DNA of 64,000 nucleotides from assembly GCA_011772205.1 (NCBI GenBank), contig WVZY01000032.1, forward strand, positions 1 to 64,000. Reading direction: 5' to 3'. Below are positions 61,563 through 64,000 of the stretch, one piece after another. The notes under the pieces were generated by a model. It was not told the origin of the DNA. It did not search any database and worked only from the letters and a program-made list of their open reading frames with translations. The position numbers were made by a program, and so were the translations under genes. Positions within the stretch are counted from its first letter, which is position 1. Every line of letters begins with the position of its first letter. The stretch comes from Candidatus Latescibacterota bacterium (lineage in GTDB: Bacteria > Krumholzibacteriota > Krumholzibacteriia > WVZY01).

Positions 61563-63452
61563 TCACGCGTTGACTTCGATATTGCTCTTAGCGGTCTCCC
61601 ATCCTAGCTCTTTGGTCCACAAAGCGAATCCGAGCAGTGACAGCATGGGCAGTCCATATGGGATGGAGAGCTCATATTTCCCGTGTGCTTCTATCAATTT
61701 CTTCGTCTTTTTTCGATCGATCACCTTGCTGTCAGAAACAATATCCCAAAAAGCCTCTCTAAAGACATCGTGCCTTATCCATTTGTCCCAGTTATCCCAC
61801 GTCCACCATATCGGAATCAGTTCCCTTTTGAGAAGGCGCTGCACGTTGCGCATGATCCTGTCGAACACAATGTGATTGATTCGCTCGGAAAGCTCATGAA
61901 GTTTAGGTGGAAGCTTGAGCGGTAACAGAGATTTGCTATAAGGTATGAATGAATATCGGGAGTATTTTTGCTTGAAAATATTCATGTAGAGCTGGTGTCC
62001 AATGACGAGACCAGCGGGAACCTGCATGCAGAAATCATAGAAATCATAATCAATGAAGGGATATACGATTTCCACTTCGCTACGTGTACCTACTCCTTGC
62101 AGTGATACGCCCTGGCGATCCAAATAGATTCTGAACCGATACGCCGACTCGCGAAGCAGTTCATCCTCAGCATTTACCCCGCCCTGTACCTCGTTTGCAG
62201 TCCTTAGATTTTGAAATGACATAATTTCATTTTCAATGTCCTTCTTTATTTCTTCCTGGAATCCTTCGATTTTGGCGATAGTATCATCCGTTAGATAGTT
62301 TTTACAGAATTTTCCGGCTGTAGCAATAATGCCAAAAAGAGAATCTACAATTTGCCCCAAGGAATCGCCTTTGGTGTCGATTCCAAGCCCGCCCAATATA
62401 TTGCCGCCCAATAGACCATCGACCGAGATTTCCGCCCCGAGATCCTTCATCTCTTTAGCACTGATAAGCCTGTTCGGGTACCGGAGATTGCCGACTTCAC
62501 GGAAAGTTTCATGAAGAGCTTTAGCAACGACATCTCCGCTCAGCTCCAGGCTGTGATGGCCGATGCCTTGGATCTCCGCAACTCTCTTCGCTATCTTGAC
62601 CTCCAGAGAGCCTTTCTCTCCCCACGAATACGAGAACATGTTTTCTGACGAAGGCCAGGCCCCTGCAATCAACCTCGAATCGCACCCACCGCTGAGCATT
62701 AAGCAGTACTGTTTCGCCGGCAGATACAGTCGCCGGCACGCCTGCTCGAATGTTGCGCTCGCTTCCTCGACACAATCACGGACGCTGGCTTTGCGGGAAG
62801 ATCGTCTCGTCGGTTTGTCGGCATAGTATTTCCGGATCTGAACCGCCCTGCTAGAGATATTGCAAGTCAAAACAGATGCCGCCGGTAGTCGTTTTATCCG
62901 CTCGATAAGAGTTCTGTTCCCAAGAGGGTAGCCAATTGTCAATAATTCAGCGAGGCCGGTGCTGTCGGCTTCCTTTTTTATATCCTCCACTTGTAGGATG
63001 GATTCGACGTTATAAGAGAAGACAAAGTCCTTGCCTTCATAGTAATAAAGAGGATTCATGCCAAGACGGTCGTTGATCAACACGATGTTGCCGAGTCGAG
63101 CGTCGTATATCAGGATATTGAAAACTCCTGTCCTGATTTTCTTCACTAAGGATTCATACCCATTCTCCATAAAGCTTCGAAGCAAAAGCGACAGCGTTTC
63201 CCGGGATTTATCCGCAGAGTCCGAAATATCGTCATCAACAACCATATAGCCATCAGCTATGATGGCGTAGTTACCGGCTTCGTCCCAAAGCGGCTGTTTG
63301 GAAGCGAAAAAAATCCCAAGACTCGTCATTCCGAAGCAAAGGCTTTCCCCTTTGAAATCGGTGACGTGCAAATTATCCCTGTGGAGTGATCGCAACAGCC
63401 GCGGCCAGGATTCCTGTATGTTTTCGCCCGCGATCCCACACAAGCCAGGCAC
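61563..63452 (-). CDS. Asparagine-synthase-like protein
   Basis: The 629-residue protein has an Ntn-type domain (about 1-200) and an ATP-pyrophosphatase domain with the intact PP-loop LSGGCDSRLIAG (about 253-264). The start MPGLCGIAGE puts the Cys at position 5 rather than 2, so the usual glutaminase nucleophile would not be N-terminal. Conserved regions include DRLGMNPLYYYEGKDFVFSY and EVEIVYPFIDYDFYDFCMQVP. It belongs to the same broad class as the protein at 43577-45433 and could amidate a sugar or peptide acid. It converges with the esterase gene, 12 nt away. Confidence 0.88.
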   Translation of the reverse strand: MPGLCGIAGENIQESWPRLLRSLHRDNLHVTDFKGESLCFGMTSLGIFFASKQPLWDEAGNYAIIADGYMVVDDDISDSADKSRETLSLLLRSFMENGYESLVKKIRTGVFNILIYDARLGNIVLINDRLGMNPLYYYEGKDFVFSYNVESILQVEDIKKEADSTGLAELLTIGYPLGNRTLIERIKRLPAASVLTCNISSRAVQIRKYYADKPTRRSSRKASVRDCVEEASATFEQACRRLYLPAKQYCLMLSGGCDSRLIAGAWPSSENMFSYSWGEKGSLEVKIAKRVAEIQGIGHHSLELSGDVVAKALHETFREVGNLRYPNRLISAKEMKDLGAEISVDGLLGGNILGGLGIDTKGDSLGQIVDSLFGIIATAGKFCKNYLTDDTIAKIEGFQEEIKKDIENEIMSFQNLRTANEVQGGVNAEDELLRESAYRFRIYLDRQGVSLQGVGTRSEVEIVYPFIDYDFYDFCMQVPAGLVIGHQLYMNIFKQKYSRYSFIPYSKSLLPLKLPPKLHELSERINHIVFDRIMRNVQRLLKRELIPIWWTWDNWDKWIRHDVFREAFWDIVSDSKVIDRKKTKKLIEAHGKYELSIPYGLPMLSLLGFALWTKELGWETAKSNIEVNA

Positions 63453-63501
63453 GCTATTCGCCTCCCATTATATCGAACTCGAATCTGGAATCTGCCGGCA
63501 G

Positions 63502-64000
63502 TTACCGATTGCCGGCCAAAGGATAGGTAATGCGTCCCTCGAACACGCGTTCAGGGCGGCCGGTCAGCCATGCGTTGTCCGTTTCGTCCAGCTCCGCCAG
63601 AAGCTCTCCTCCCTTCGACGAGATAGCAACGCTCTTTGCCGTCAAGCCAAGCCGATGCCCAACCGCTGCCAGTGCACAAGCTCCCGTTCCGCAAGCCAGG
63701 CTCTCCCCGACGCCACCCCTTTCCCAAATGCGCGTCCGTGCCTGTTTGGTGGAGTCGATCACCGCCCAGGTCACGCTCGTTTTCTCCGGGAATACGGGGT
63801 GCATTTCGATTCTAGGCGCCCACTTCATAAAATAGTCGTCATCGGGCAAGCGATCGCTGAAAACAATCGTGTGCGGCGTGCCTGTCGAAACGCTCGATAT
63901 CGTGAAGACATCTCCCTCCACCTCCAGCTTGCGCTCCAAAACAGTGTCCCCTTCGAACTGAGCCGGAATGGCTCGAGGCTCGAAGAGAGCCGGACCCATG
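63502..64000 (-). CDS. dapF: Diaminopimelate epimerase, C-terminal part
   Basis: The gene enters from beyond the right edge; its N-terminal half with the first catalytic Cys is not seen. The visible part has FTISSVSTGTPHTIVFSD, RIWERGGVGESLACGTGACA with the second catalytic Cys in ACGTGA, and the final ELDETDNAWLTGRPERVFEG. It converts LL- to meso-diaminopimelate for lysine and peptidoglycan synthesis. It is adjacent to the polysaccharide locus and in the same direction as the asparagine-synthase-like gene. Confidence 0.92.
   Translation of the reverse strand, partial: MGPALFEPRAIPAQFEGDTVLERKLEVEGDVFTISSVSTGTPHTIVFSDRLPDDDYFMKWAPRIEMHPVFPEKTSVTWAVIDSTKQARTRIWERGGVGESLACGTGACALAAVGHRLGLTAKSVAISSKGGELLAELDETDNAWLTGRPERVFEGRITYPLAGNR

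Noticed and set aside
63434-63452. AGGCACGCTATTCGCC, a good sigma-54-like match on the plus strand
   Set aside because: It lies inside the start of the asparagine-synthase-like gene and points away from any gene in its direction.

Overview
The window comes from a diderm (Gram-negative) bacterium: it encodes an Omp85-type outer-membrane protein, an LptE-like lipoprotein, several lipobox proteins and a PorV/PorQ-like barrel. Secreted proteins ending in FlgD/type-IX-like C-terminal domains, FnIII lipoproteins, an LVIVD repeat protein and SpoIIE phosphatases suggest a poorly cultured lineage of FCB or candidate-phylum type. The phylum cannot be fixed from this sequence alone.

Layout. (1) 1-14.1 kb is a loosely packed accessory-like region: the end of an LVIVD-repeat gene, an SGNH hydrolase, an Omp85 protein, a small lipoprotein, tiny ORFs, a Ser/Thr kinase with TolB-like and TPR domains, a flippase-like membrane protein, an OPT transporter, an M20 amidohydrolase and a broken HEAT-repeat gene. 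A family of degenerate repeats lies between these genes. The best copy (809-853) has the architecture of the 3' end of a tRNA-Arg(CCU), as left behind at attachment sites of integrative elements. (2) 14.2-18.5 kb is metabolic: AbgT transporter, malate dehydrogenase, FAD amino-acid-oxidase-like enzyme. (3) 18.6-25.2 kb holds two large membrane SpoIIE/PP2C phosphatases on either side of a 1.3-kb non-coding stretch. That stretch has three perfect DnaA boxes spaced exactly 20 bp apart, an AT-rich segment and two large hairpins. (4) 25.4-31.6 kb is housekeeping: YfgM-like TPR protein, DUF4870-like protein, leuS, a TusA-like protein, trxA, holA, lptE. (5) 31.6-63.5 kb is a two-component system of NtrC type followed by a large exopolysaccharide and cell-surface locus: initiating sugar transferase, PorV-like barrel with SPOR domain, FnIII lipoprotein, PEGA/DUF5683 protein, two polysaccharide deacetylases, O-antigen-ligase-like protein, two asparagine-synthase-like proteins, three GT4 glycosyltransferases, a heparinase-like lyase, a Wzx-type flippase, Gfo/Idh and SDR enzymes, a DUF362 protein, a secreted protein and an esterase. 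(6) The window ends in a partial dapF.

How they work together. The histidine kinase and sigma-54 regulator at 31.6-35.0 kb probably control the surface locus. Five intergenic sites match the sigma-54 -24/-12 consensus at 9 or 10 of 12 informative positions. They lie 60-180 bp upstream of the kinase operon itself, the sugar transferase, the PorV-like gene, the flippase and the secreted protein. This resembles the logic, though not the exact architecture, of PrsK/PrsR control of PEP-CTERM-type exopolysaccharide loci. No exosortase, Wza or Wzc homologue is visible, so export parts must lie elsewhere.

All functional calls rest on reading motifs by eye; no database search was possible.
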